From Ailanthus altissimus (taxonomy: Eukaryota > Streptophyta > Magnoliopsida > Sapindales > Simaroubaceae), in contig OX327697.1 in the NCBI GenBank assembly GCA_946807835.1, positions 22,826,001 to 22,890,000 on the forward strand: a stretch of 64,000 nucleotides of DNA, read 5' to 3'. Made by a program: the position numbers and the translations under genes. Under the pieces are notes generated by a model. The model was not told where the DNA came from. It searched no databases and was given only the letters and a program-made list of their open reading frames with translations. Within the stretch, counting starts at the first letter, position 1. Each line of letters begins with the position of its first letter. Below are positions 13,905 to 25,872 of this stretch, piece after piece.

Positions 13905-14123
13905 GAAACAATTTTAAAGGGTTGGTTTCGAGTCAATGTAGTTGTTGTTATTAACCTCAACTACAAGAAAGCTAGTTTAGGAGCTATGGTCAGCAATGAT
14001 GAGAACTCCCCTGTAGCAATAATAGTAGCCCCGAGCAACTCTTGGGCAATTGTGAAGTTGGCTAAGGCAGAAGTAATTCATCCCCAAGGCTTTTAATTGG
14101 CATCTGAATTGAATAGTTCAAAA

Positions 14124-14506
14124 TGTCAGCAGCTGGCATACGGTGCCAGCAAATTTGCAATGGTGGACAGCCAAGAAATAGCTGTCCACTTGCTCAATTC
14201 TCCCTATAAAAGGGAGAGTTTAGCAATGTATTTTCAATTGCAATTTAGAGAGAGTTTTTAAAGCTTTGAGAGAGTTTTTGAGTAATTTGAGAGAATTAGG
14301 TGTATTGGGGTTTTGGGTTGTAAGGCTAAAATACTACAATACTTGTATTCTCCATTTCTAATAGTAAGAGATTCTTCTGTCTTCGCCCGTGGACGTAAGC
14401 TAAAAGCCGAATCACGTAATCTTGTCTTTGTCTTATATTTTATTTTCATTATTTTTCTCAATTTCGCTTTAGCTGCGACCCTGCATCACCCCTCAATTTC
14501 CTAACA
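14124..14506 (+). repeat. Copia-A left LTR (383 bp)
   Basis: Begins TGTCAGCAGCTGGCA and ends CAATTTCCTAACA. It carries a TATA-like CCCTATAAAAGGG at about 14203 as the likely U3 promoter. It is 42 bp shorter than its partner because a segment bounded by GCTGGCA repeats is missing. Confidence 0.93.
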
Positions 14507-14635
14507 AGTGGTATCAGAGCTTCTGGTTGAAGGAGGTCACTATTCACGTATACAGTTACTGTTCATAGGTACGGTTACTATTCACGTGAAACAGTGGGAG
14601 CCGATCCTAGCAGAAGTAGTTAGTGGTGAAAAGCA

Positions 14636-17600
14636 ATGGCGGCAAAATACGAAGTTGAGAAGTTCAATGGAGGTAATTTTACATTGTGGAAAATGAAAAT
14701 AAAGGCGATTTTAAGAAAAAATAAGTGCTTAGAAGCGATTGATGAAAGGCCCGCTGGTATCACTGATGATATCAAGTGGAATGAGATTGACGGTAATGCA
14801 GTTGCTGATCTGCATCTAGCACTTGCTGATAACGTGCTATCTAGTGTAGCGGAAAAGAAGACAGTAAAAGAGATCTGGGATACTCTCATTAAATTGTATG
14901 AGGCTAAATCTCTGCACAACAAGATCTTCTTAAAAAGGAGATTGTACACTCTTCGAATAACAGAATCCACTTCAGTGACGGAGCACATCAACACATTAAA
15001 TACTCTATTTTCCCAACTCACTTCCTTGGGGCATAAAATAGAGGCAGGTGAACGTGCAGAGATTCTACTTCAAAGCCTACCAGATTCGTATGATCAACTC
15101 ATCATCAACTTGACGAATAATATCCTGTCGGACTTCTTAGTCTTCGATGATGTTACAGCTGCTATACTGGGAGAAGAACGAAGACGAAAAAATAAAGAAG
15201 ATAAACAGGAATGTTCGCAGCAAGCAGAAGCTTTGACAATGATGAGAGGTAGATCAACAGAACGTGGCCCCAGTGGGAGTCAAAATCATGGTAGACCAAA
15301 ATCCAGAAGTAAGAAGAACGTCAAGTGCTACCATTGTGGCAAGAAATGCCATCTGAAGAAGGATTGTTGGGGATTGAAGAAAAGTGCAGAGGACAAACCG
15401 CAAGGGAATATTGCAAGCACCTCAGATGATGGTGAAATTTTATACAGCGAGGCAGCAACAGTTGTTGAAAGCAGAAAACGGTTCTCTGATGTATGGCTCA
15501 TGGATTCAGGAGCTACATGGCATATGACCTCTAAGAGAGAATGGTTCCATCAATATGAACCTACCTCTGGAGGATCTGTATATATGGGGAACGATCATGC
15601 TTTGGAAATCGCTGGAATAGGATCCATCAAGATGAAGATGTACGATGGTACTGTTAGTATTATCCAGGAGGTGCGACATGTGAAAGGCCTCAAGAAAAAT
15701 CTTTTGTCATTGGGACAATTAGATAACACTGGGTGTAAGACCCAAATTGAAAATGGGATAATGAAAATTCTCAAAGGCGCGCTTGTAGTAATGAAAGCAG
15801 AAAAGGTTGCTGCAAATCTGTACATGCTTAATGGAGAAACACTGCAGGAAGGAGATGCATCTGTTGCATCAACTAGTTCAGCAGAAGAGTCAACGATAAT
15901 GTGGCATCGCAAACTGGGCCATATGTCAGAACGAGGTTTGAAGATTCTCTCTGATCAAAATTTACTTTCTGGGCTCAAATCGGTTCATTTACCTTTCTGT
16001 GAGCACTATGTCACAAGTAAGCAGCACAGATTAAAGTTCATCACATCCAGTTCTAGAAGTAAAGAAATTCTAGAATTGATCCACTCTGATGTTTGGCAAG
16101 CACCGGTGATGTCCTTAGGAGGAGCGAGATATTTTGTGTCATTCATAGATGATTACTCCAGGAGATGTTGGGTGTATCCAATCAAGAAGAAGTCATATGT
16201 GTTTGAAGCTTTCAAAATATTCAGAGCGCGTGTAGAACTTGAATCAGAAAAGAAGATCAAGTGTTTAAGGACAGATAATGGAGGAGAATATACTGGTGAG
16301 GATTTTATTGCATTCTGTCAACAAGAAGGCATCAAGCGGCAATTCAGCACAGCTTACACGCCTCAGCAGAATGGAGTAGCAGAGCGGATGAACAGAACCT
16401 TGTTGGAGAGAACAAGAGCTATGTTGAGAACTGCAGGTTTAGCCAAGACATTTTGGGCAGAAGCAGTCAAAACCGTCTGTTATATGGTAAATCGGTCACC
16501 ATCAATAGCAATCGAGTTGAAGACACCGATGGAGATGTGGACTGGAAAACCAGTTGATTATTCTCACCTTCATACATTTGGAAGTCCTGTGTACGTGATG
16601 TATAATCCCCAAGAAACAACGAAGCTGGATCCAAAATCCAGAAAATGCCTTTTCTTGGGATATGATGATGGAGTCAAGGGGTATCGTCTGTGGGATCCCA
16701 CTACCCACAAGGTCGTCATCAGCAGAGATGCGATATTTACAGAAGATAAACTGCAAAGGAATGATAAAGATGATAGCACAGTGAAGGAAAATCCAGAGAC
16801 TACAATGGTACAAATGGAAAATAATCAAGTACAAGAAGATTCAGATTCTCCTGAAGCAGCACCAGGGCACGAAGAACAAGAACCAACAGAGTCTGAGGCT
16901 ACAGATGATCGTCGATCAACTCGTGAGAGACGACCACCAGCGTAGCACTCGGAGTATGTCATGGAGGCTCATGTTGCATACTGCCTTCTAACAGAGGATG
17001 GAGAGCCAACAACTTTCTAGGAGGCTTCTAAAAGTCAAGATGTTTCTCTATGGATGACAGCAATGCAAGAAGAGATTGCAGCTTTGCATAAGAACAAAAC
17101 ATGGGAGCTGGTTGCACTGCCACGTGGAAGAAAAGCCATTGGAAACAAATGGGTCTACAAGATCAAACGGGATGGCAATGACCAAGTAGAGCGGTATCGT
17201 GCGAGATTGGTGGTGAAAGGTTATGCTCAGAAAGAAGGTATTGACTTTAATGAGATATTTTCCCCTGTGGTTCGACTCACGACAGTCAGAATAGTCTTGG
17301 CAATGTGTGCTACATTTGACTTACATCTAGAACAGCTAGATGTGAAGACAGCTTTTCTTCATGGAGAACTTGAAGAAGAAATTTATATGCTCCAACCAGA
17401 AGGTTTTAAAGAAGAAGGAAAAGAGAACTTGGTTTGCAGGTTGAACAAATCTCTGTACGGTCTCAAACAGGCGCCGAGGTGTTGGTACAAGAGATTTGAT
17501 TCCTATATCATCAGCCTTGGATACAACAGACTTAGTTCAGACCATTGTACATACTACAAAAGGTTTGAAGATGATAATGATTTCATTATTTTACTGTTGT

Positions 17601-18565
17601 ACGTGGATGACATGTTGGTGGCAGGCCCCAACAAAGATCGAGTCCAAGAATTAAAGGCACAGTTGGCTAGGGAATTTGATATGAAGGACTTGGGACCAGC
17701 AAACAAGATTCTAGGGATGCAAATTCACCGAGACAGAAATAACAGGAAGATTTGGCTTTCTCAGAAGAACTACTTAAAGAAAATCTTATGGCGCTTCAAC
17801 ATGCAAGATTGTAAGCCAATTAGTATTCCACTCCCTGTTAATTTCAAGTTATCCTCTAAGATGTGTCCTAGCAAAGAAGCAGAGAGGAATGAGATGTCTC
17901 GAGTACCGTATGCATCAGCAGTGGGAAGTTTAATGTTCGCTATGATTTGTACCAGACCAGACATTGCACAAGCAGTGGGAGCAGTTAGTAGATACATGGC
18001 GAATCCTGGTAGAGAGCATTGGGGTTGTGTCAGGAGGATCCTTAGATACATTAAGGGTACCTCAGATGTTGCTTTATGTTACGGAGGATCAGATTTTATT
18101 GTTAAGGGCTATGTGGATTCAGATTTTGCAGGAGATCTTGATAAAAGAAAATCCACTACTGGCTATATGTTTAAACTTGCAGAAAGAGCTGTAAGCTGGG
18201 TTTCGAAACTGCAAACTGTTGTGGCATTATCTACTACAGAAGCAGAATACATGGCAGCTACACAAGCTTGCAAGGAAGCAATTTGGATACAAAGATTACT
18301 GGAGGAGCTCGGGCACAAGCAAGAGAAAGTTGAATTGTTTTGTGACAGTCAGAGTGCCTTGCACATTGCAAGGAATCCAGCTTTTCATTCAAGAACGAAA
18401 CACATAGGTGTTCAATATCACTTTGTTCGTGAAGTGGTAGAAGATGGAAGTGTGGATATGAAAAAAATTCATACAGATGATAACCTAGCAGATGTGTTGA
18501 CCAAGCCCACCAATACCAACAAATTTGTATGGTGCAGATCCTTGCATGGCCTAGCAGACACGTAG
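14636..18565 (+). pseudogene. Copia-A gag-pol polyprotein with two in-frame stops
   Basis: The frame is continuous for 1,310 codons but carries TAG stops at 16943-16945 and at about 17018-17020, between integrase and reverse transcriptase. Domain order is copia-type. Gag opens MAAKYEVEKFNGGNFTLWK; the CCHC knuckle CYHCGKKCHLKKDC is near residue 231; the protease motif is LMDSGATWH (about 289). A GAG-pre-integrase zinc site follows (WHRKLGH, then CEHY). The DDE integrase shows HSDVW, RTDNGGEY and NGVAERMNR. RT shows QLDVKTAFLHG and LLYVDDMLVAG. RNase H shows ALSTTEAEYMA and FCDSQSA. The last zinc-finger Cys is Tyr (CEHY instead of CEHC). With the two stops it cannot make full-length Pol; the gag-to-integrase part (769 aa) is still open. 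Confidence 0.92.
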
Positions 18566-18643
18566 GCAACATGGCTTTGGCGAAGAAGAAAGAATGGTGT
18601 GGAGACTTGATTGATTTTCAATCAAATCTCTAAGTGGGAGAAT

Positions 18644-19068
18644 TGTCAGCAGCTGGCACCGTGTGCCAGCTGTAGATTTGCATTTGCAAATTTGCTGGCA
18701 CACGGTGCCAGCAAATTTGCAATGGTGGATAGCCAAGAAATGGCTGTCCACTTGTTCAATTCTCCCTATAAAAGGGAGAGTTTAGCAATGTATTTTCAAT
18801 TGCAATTTAGAGAGAGTTTCTAAAGCTTTGAGAGAGTTTTTGAGTGATTTGAGAGAATTGGGTGTATTGGGGTTTTGGGTTGTAAGGTTAAAACACTACA
18901 ATACTTGTATTCTCCATTTTTAATAGTAAGAGATTCTTCTGTCTTCGCCCGTGGACGTAGGCTAAAAGCCGAACCACGTAATCTTGTCTTTATCTTATAT
19001 TTTATTTTCATTATTTTTTTCAATTTCGCTTTAGCTGCGACCCTGCATCACCCCTCAATTTTCTAACA
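18644..19068 (+). repeat. Copia-A right LTR (425 bp) with 17-bp perfect hairpin
   Basis: Full-length LTR, TGTCAGCAGCTGGCACC to TTTTCTAACA. Near its start, arms TTGCAAATTTGCTGGCA (18684-18700) and the exact reverse complement (18706-18722) flank a 5-nt loop CACGG. The left LTR lost one arm of this hairpin. Confidence 0.93.
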
Positions 19069-20113
19069 CAAAAGTCACTAGAGAATCGGATGCTAGTATT
19101 GTTGTTAGCCTTGTTAAAAGAGATCTAAGTTCTTTAATCAAAATTAGACAGACGATCCAAGAGATTGGTAACAATTTAAAAAACTGTGTTTAATCTATCC
19201 TGAGATATGTTCCTAGGACAAAAATGGTTTGGCAAATAAGTTAGCCAAACCTGCTATCAACTATTCTGAAGCTAAAACTTGGCTAAATATATTTTTTTTA
19301 TAACTCATTTCATTCAATAATAAATTACCTTTTCTAAAAATAAAAATAAAAAGCTTAGGTTGACCAATTAACTCTGCCTTAATTTGCTTGTTTTATATTG
19401 GAACATGCAAGTTGTGTCCATCGTTAAAGAGTAAAATTTAACAAGTCATTGAACAAAGTAAGTCGGGTTTAAGTTTATACCTATTAAATTTATTAAAAGA
19501 TTGAAAAATATTTTAAATAAATGCTAAGCTAGTTTTAATAATTAAAAATAAATTAAATTTAAAAAATAAAATAAAATAACAAGGGGTTAAATGGAATTTT
19601 TTTTAATAATAAACTAATTGTTAAGACTATTACTTAATTTATTTCTTTTTTTTTACTTTCAAAGTGACGGAATAAATAAGATAATAACACTATTTTTTAT
19701 TATTTTATTTATATTTAAATTTTAGCAAATTTGTAAAAATAAATTTACAAACTTAATTATTAAGAACCGATTTCAAAATTTTCAAACTCAATCCAATTCA
19801 AACAAAAAAAGACAAATCGAGTTAGATTGAATTAAACAAATTAGACGAAATGGATAAGATTTTAACACTTATTTTAAAAGCAAACATACTTTTATTATTT
19901 TCAGTTTAGAAGAAAAAATATATATATAACTACTGTTAGACACATATTTTATTTTTATAAACAATAATTTTAAGAATATTACCAAAAACAACTTTAAGAA
20001 AATTCTTAATTTTGTATTTGTTTATTTAACTTTAAAATGAATGCATAAATAAAAGTCTGAAAACAGGGTACTCAAGTCAAGCCCACACTTTTACTTATTT
20101 GGGTCTCGTCCAA

Positions 20114-20152
20114 AGCCCATGAGATCAGCCCACATATCAAAATTTAGGGTTT
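20114..20152 (+). promoter_or_regulatory. Site II-like motifs plus telobox
   Basis: Two AGCCCA words (20114-20119 and 20127-20132; TGGGCT on the other strand) are followed by TTTAGGGTTT (20143-20152). In plants, TGGGCY site II elements next to an AAACCCTA telobox mark promoters of ribosomal-protein, snoRNA and cell-growth genes. No downstream gene could be identified in the next 600 bp on the plus strand. Confidence 0.4.
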
Positions 20153-20179
20153 ACAGGTTGCAACAGCAGTGGTAATATA

Positions 20180-20183
<4 letters not shown>

Positions 20184-20218
<35 letters not shown>
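20184..20218. repeat. (TA)n microsatellite
   Basis: An uninterrupted TA dinucleotide run of about 17 units. Confidence 0.95.
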
Positions 20219-20222
<4 letters not shown>

Positions 20223-21603
20223 AGACCCTGTTTCGGAAAGAAGATGTAGTGGTTGGATTCTTGTCTATTCATTTCAACATTTCAATCAATGTCGTATTCT
20301 AAGTTTGTTTGCTAGAGTTAGGAAGGCAACGCGTCACTGATGTGCTTCGTAAATATAAAAGTAGTGCAATCGGTCCTTTTAGTTGCCGAGATTAATTCTA
20401 CAAACGAGCAGATATGCTTGCAGTTGCCGTCCTCATCGGCTTCTGAATTCAGATGCTCCTACATGTTTTCCTTCCTCGTCCCTTTCCTTTTTTTATTAAA
20501 AAAAAGTTTGGGAGGTTCATATTGGTTTCCAATGAAGACATTGTAATCCTCCAAGCTACTTTTTATAAAGTATTTTGCATTGTTACGAGTAAAGTGGATA
20601 GCCAGGTAACTAAAAATGTCGATTAGACAGAACAGAGCTCAATTTAGACTGAAGTTGTCATTTCAAAACAGCTGAAGAAGTTGTGAATACTACACTCATA
20701 GCAGAAGGAAAATGTTAGTGGGTATATTATAATGAAAGGTTTGACAGAGGGTGGCATGGCAATTTGCGTTAGCCTAGCCCCTCATCCATAACCATAAATA
20801 TGGAGGCATAATAAGGATTTTATTTTTACTAACACCCATATAATTCATTTTTAATCTATTATCAAACATAAATAACAATTGTTTAATCCGTTTAATTCTA
20901 AATTTTTTATATATTACATTTAATTCTAAAAAAAATCACGTACTTTTAATCCGCTTAGCATTTGGCACTTGTACACAAGTTGATATTTTCTAAAACGTAA
21001 TGCTATAAATCCTTATCTCAAGTTGTATCATTATATGGATCGAATTGACTCACGACATTCTGAGCCCAGTTCATGTACCGTTTTATTGGGTTGTTGTCAA
21101 ATAATTATAGAATATAATAAATAATTTTATATTTTATATTATTTTATTACTTAATTTAATAATTATTTGAAATACTTAAAATATGTATCATTTTTTTTAT
21201 CTAAATTATATCAATAAATCTAAGTTGTTTCACATGGAGGTAATAATTTTCCATTGAATAAACTAAGATTGCCGCCTTAGCTGGAAAAATAACAGGTTGA
21301 AGAGTCGCAGACGATTGATTTCTGTAACAAGAATTTGAACTCTTTCAAGCACTGTACTTCAATGCCAGTATGGTGAAAGTAATTTATCTGAAAACAAAAT
21401 GCTATGCTACCTAAAAGTTGATCAAAGATTGCCAATTAAAGACTCCACAAACCTATCCAGGAGAAAATTAACCACCTAGATGTCTTGCTCAACAAAAATT
21501 CAATCATTTAATAACTAAATGATAATGCAATGTTGGAGTAACCTCAATCTGCAGAGACTAGGTAACTGCTGCATCTTAAAATTCTACTTTGCCCCCAAAG
21601 ATC

Positions 21604-21711
21604 TCAGATAGCATAATGGGGAATAAATGAATTCTTTCTGTTTCTACATTAAAAGCTTCAGATAGCATAATGGGGAATAAATGAATTCTTTCTGTTTCTA
21701 CATTAAAAGCT
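21604..21711. repeat. Perfect 54-bp tandem duplication
   Basis: Two identical 54-bp copies (21604-21657 and 21658-21711), starting TCAGATAGCATAATGGGG and ending TTAAAAGCT, lie just past the ADSS stop codon, in its probable 3' UTR. Confidence 0.95.
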
Positions 21712-24099
21712 TCGGTGAAAACTCCATTAAAACTTTGTGAAAAATTGCAAGTCCATTGTCATCTTATTTGTATATGAGAGCATCCCATCCAGATCCTACG
21801 CCAATGTAATGGATAGGTACACCAACAAGTTCTTCTATCCTCTCAACAAACTGACGTGCAGCCTTCGGAAGGTCTGAGTAGTTTCTGATAGCAGAAATAT
21901 CTGACTGCCATCCAGGTAAAACTTCGTATTCGACCTAAACAAACAGTAAGTAGAAGCGCTAAAAAGAGTTCACCGAATAGGAAAACAAGTTCTGGTGCAT
22001 GAACTCAAAAAAGAACTTCTATGACTTTGCTGGTACCAGATATTGCATTTTACAGCATGGCCATCAGACAGTTCTACAGATCAGTTAGAATTAAATGAAA
22101 TGACATGATAGTGAACTTCTATCACTGACAAAGGATATGTCTTTATCCTAAATGATTTATGCTCTCAATTGTCTTCATTGTTCAAGGAGGCTGAAAGAGG
22201 GAAAAGGCCATCAACACATGATGTTCTGTTCTTCATTGGCGCTTATTATGTAAGAGCTTCAAATCAATATAAACTATGATTCACAATGCCACATCCAATA
22301 TAACCGTTAACAAAACTACATATGATGAATTAAGAAGGATCAAATTTGCCTTCAATTGCTCAAGAAGGAGAAGATCTGCTGGGAATGATTTAACCAGTGT
22401 ACCATCAATTTGTCTGTAAGCAACTCCAAGCTGAATTTTTGGAAGTTCTGATAAAACATCGAGTTTGGTAAGATTCAAAGACGAAAAGCCGTTAATTTGA
22501 CAGCAGTATTTCAGTGCAACTAGATCAAGCCAACCACAACGGCGAGGACGGCCAGTAGTTGTGCCAAACTCCTGGCCGACAAACCTAAGGCGGTCACCTC
22601 CTTCACCCAAAATTTCAGTTGGGAAAGGACCGGAACCAACTCTGGTAGTGTATGCTTTTACCTGCATAGAAGAAGTACCATTTAGGAACCTGAAAAAACA
22701 TGTATAATATAATGTCTATGATTACACCAAACATAGAACAAAATAGTTTTCTTCTTCAGTATATGCAATTTATTGGGAGGACTACATAGTTCGAAGCTCG
22801 AATATAACAACGCGAATGAGTAAAATGCATCTTTCCAAATCCTGATAAAAACTTCCTCAAGCACATGATCCTATGAGCATGAAGCTTCATATTTTGATAT
22901 AAATATCTATAAATCACACTCAAGTAAATAACAGAACCACATAAGTAAATTTGATATGGAACTGTTTACAAAAGTTCTTATAAAAATGCATTGCCTCTCC
23001 AGCTTCTGCAGGTTTCTCCTTTTAAGAAGGATCTCAGTATTAAAGAAAAAGTAAACAGAGAGAACAGATAATCAACAGTCACGAACATTGATAGCATTCA
23101 AGCCCAGCCTATTCTCACAAACAGACCAAACAATTTCTCAGCATGAGAAAAGGAGAAACCAAGAGGAATAGATAAACAAACTATCCACTTACCACACCAA
23201 TTAGATCACCCACAACTCTAGGAGCAATGCCAAGACCGATGCAAATCCCACCAGCTGACGGGCTAGAGGAAGTTACGAAGGGATAAGTTCCAAAATCAAT
23301 ATCCAGCATGGTTGCCTGACCACCTTCAACCAAAATCTTTCGCTTTTCTGAGATGGATTCATTCATGAAATGCACAATATCAGCAATGAAAGGCTCCAAT
23401 CTCTCGGCAAATCTCTTGTATCTTTCAACTTCTTCCCTGAGCATGTCAGGGGTATAGTTAAAACCTGGGAATCTTGAAGCTGCACCTGATAATAAAAGAT
23501 CAAGCTTCTGAGGGAAGGTGTCCATGTGCCTCAGGTCACTTACTCTAATACCGTTACAGATCACCTTACTTGAGTAAGCAGGTCCTATTCCTCTCCTGGT
23601 TGTGCCAATAAAAGATTTAGCAAGCTCAGATTCTCTAAGTCCATCTACTTCTTGATGGAAGTCAAAGAGCAGATGAGCACGATCAGACACCAATATCCTT
23701 CCCTTGCAGGAGACCCCATTAGCCTCCAAGCCATCAATTTCATTGAATAGACCTGGTAGATGCACTACAACTACAATTCCAATAACACACACAGTGTCCT
23801 CATTAAGAATTTCAGACGGAACAAGGTGAAGGGCAAATTTCTTTCCCTCTTCATTGTAGATAGTGTGGCCAGCATTAGCTCCACCCTGAGATCACCAATA
23901 GTTAAACGTAAATTTTCAGAAGCTATGTAATCTAACTAGCTGATTACGTCAAACAAAAAAGTGGAAACCGAAATTTGGCAAATTATTCCCAGTTAGATTA
24001 ATAATTGAGCTAGAATGAAGTCGTACGATGAAACAAAATTGAATAATTGTTTTGAATCGATAAGCAAGGGTTTTGTGGTTTTACAAACCGCTAACAGCA

Positions 24100-24350
24100 G
24101 AAGCACCAAATAAGTTAAGCTAAGATGTTGAGTTCCATTTTGATAAAAGCACACTATGCAACTGCAACTAAAAAAGCGCTTTTAAGTAAGTAAAAGCACT
24201 TCTAACCAAAGCACTTTTGGGAAAAACACCAAATATGTGCTTGAGTGCTTCTTCAGAAAATACTTTCGTCTGCTTTCCAAAAAAAGAGTTTAAAAAAATT
24301 GTTGGTGTTCTTCTAAAAAACAATTTTTGATCAAAAAGGCCCTTTATCTA
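24100..24350. repeat. Possible MITE in ADSS intron 1
   Basis: This intron stretch repeats AAAAGCACTT/AAGTGCTTTT-type words in both orientations (AAAAAGCGCTTTTAAG, AAAAGCACTTCT, AAGCACTTTTGG), as seen in some plant MITEs. Clean termini and a target duplication were not found. Confidence 0.3.
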
Positions 24351-24767
24351 GCTCAACAAAGCATAACAATCTATGGATTACCGAAAAAAAAAAAGACATT
24401 TTAACGACGCCAACTTTATAATTTACGACATTAATTAGTAAAACCAAAACTTGATTTTAATAATTAAAAAATATATATTTTAAAAACACACGTACATATA
24501 GGAAGAGAGGTACTTGACAGCGAGCAACGATGTCGAAGTGCTCGGCCAAGATATCGACAAGCTTGCCTTTTCCCTCATCGCCCCACTGGCAGCCCAACAC
24601 GCCCGACACCTGACTCAGCGACTCGATTCGAGTGGGTGCCTCGCTCGCCGCACAGCCAGCAAAGAAGGGGCCGCCCTCAGCTCGAAAGAAACGAGGTCGC
24701 TGCTGCGGTGGAGGTGGAGAACCGACCTTCTCTGGGCTCACTTGGGGCCCGTGATAGGGCTACCATG

Positions 24768-25297
24768 TGTCATGATCCGATTTCTCGAAACCGTGCGGCC
24801 TTAGACACTTGCTAGTGCTAAGCAGCCTACAAGACCCCAATAACCAAAGAAAGAGATGAAGAAGAAGCACACCAAGTGTTTGAGAGAATGCTCTCGTATT
24901 TTATTACTAAAGAGAGATTACAAAGTTATAGAACTACAAGCTATGAGTATTTCTACAATTTGGAGGATGGTTTCTCAAATGAGAACACCACCTATTTATA
25001 GTTAAAGCTATATTCAATGGACGGCTAGGATTAACTCTAATCCAATGGTCCAAATCTAAAGAGGAGAATATGTTAAGAAATATTTCAAAGATGCCAACTA
25101 CCAAAAGAATATTTCATGGAATATGCATTTTCTAGAAAACTCCCCTACCTACCACATGCAAGTGGCTTTAACCCAAATCCATTGGGCCTTCTAGAAGCTC
25201 TAGCCCATTTAACTCAAAATGGATTAAGTCCTCCCTTGGTGGTCCTGTCGCGCGCCAAATACTCGAGTAATTGCTTGAGAATATTTAGGGCGTGACA
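24768..25297 (-). repeat. Gypsy-B 3' LTR (530 bp)
   Basis: Left-hand copy. The same length as its partner; visible differences are mostly transitions (for example TCATGATCC against TCACGACCC at the terminus). Confidence 0.92.
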
Positions 25298-25872
25298 TTC
25301 TCCCCCACCAAATTCACGTGACGCCCTCGTCGCGTCTTCGCTGGAACTTGCGCACCCCGGTCTTTAAACTCTGGCTGTGCGCTTTCGTGTCCCAAGCGTG
25401 CTCTCTCATCCGGCAACCCTTTCCACTTGACAAAGTACTCAATACCAGTCCTGAGTTCCTCACCTTTGTCATGGCGTGTGGAAATCCCCAAAGGTTCCCG
25501 GTTGTGTGGCTCAAATTCTGCATCTCCCGTACCTCTATGGTACTGCTTCCAACAGCTTGCGGAATGCACTTGATGTAGCCATTGTCGCTGTCTCGAAGGT
25601 AACTCCACCTTGTGCGAGACGTTGCCAACTCTCTTGGCAATCAACCTTGGCCCCTCGTCCCTACGATCAAGGCCCTTGTGAAGTGGGCGTGCTGACTTAC
25701 GTTGTGGTGGAAGTATCGTCTCCATCACCAAGTCCCCCGCGCTATGCTTGACACGCCGCTGCTTGTCTTCGACCCATTCCTTGTGCTGAAACTGCACATC
25801 ATGTGACACCTTGGACTTTTGGATGACACCCGCATCCAACAACTCCTCGAGCTGCCCCTGCAACTCTCCCAT
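25285..25872 (-). pseudogene. Gypsy-B pol remnant: RT start fused to integrase C-terminus/chromodomain
   Basis: The frame reads MGELQGQLEELLDAGVIQKS, the familiar first segment of gypsy RT. About 15 residues later it becomes WVEDKQRRVKHSAGDLVM, the GPY/F-region entry of gypsy integrase, then RVGNVSHKVELPSR, and ends with a chromodomain piece EYFVKWKGLP. The tail is frameshifted relative to related elements. The frame differs from the gag-protease frame, so at least one indel separates them. The RT polymerase core, RNase H and the integrase DDE triad are absent. Confidence 0.8.

Larger units (their letters stand above)
14124..19068 (+). mobile_element. Copia-A LTR retrotransposon (4,945 bp), Tnt1/Tork-like
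   Basis: Complete-length Ty1/copia element with flanking 5-bp duplications CAAAA (14119-14123 and 19069-19073). LTRs run TGTCAG...TAACA. The primer-binding site TGGTATCAGAGC (14509-14520, initiator tRNA-Met type) starts two bases after the left LTR, and a polypurine tract (AAGTGGGAGAAT) precedes the right LTR. One polyprotein frame spans the interior. It inserted into an RVT_3 fragment. The LTRs differ by about 14 substitutions by eye over roughly 365 aligned bases, plus one 42-bp gap, so insertion was moderately recent. Confidence 0.95.
13905..19265 (+). pseudogene. RNase H-like (RVT_3) fragment split by Copia-A
   Basis: Two pieces, about 13905-14123 and 19069-19265, make one degenerate RVT_3 (RNase H-like) coding fragment once the Copia element and one 5-bp target copy are removed. 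Left piece: GWFRVNVVVVINLNYKKASL, then GAMVSNDENSPVA and AKAEVIHP, matching the family pattern W.KVNVDAA...GLGAVVRD and its AEA helix. Right piece: ESDASIVVSLVKRDL and RYVPRTKMVWQ, matching the family's ESDS..VV and HV.R..N..AD..A block. The catalytic first Asp of the VNVDA motif is lost (VNVVV), and in-frame stops follow HPQGF and NCV. Such domains occur in plant LINE-type elements and in stand-alone cellular genes; which of these this was cannot be told. Confidence 0.65.
19266..21763. other. AT-rich spacer including ADSS 3' flank
   Basis: No coding gene is supported. Contents: a promoter-like motif cluster at 20114-20152, a (TA)n run at 20184-20218, otherwise AT-rich unique-looking sequence, and a tandem duplication in the ADSS 3' flank at 21604-21711. 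Open frames are short and not protein-like. Confidence 0.5.
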
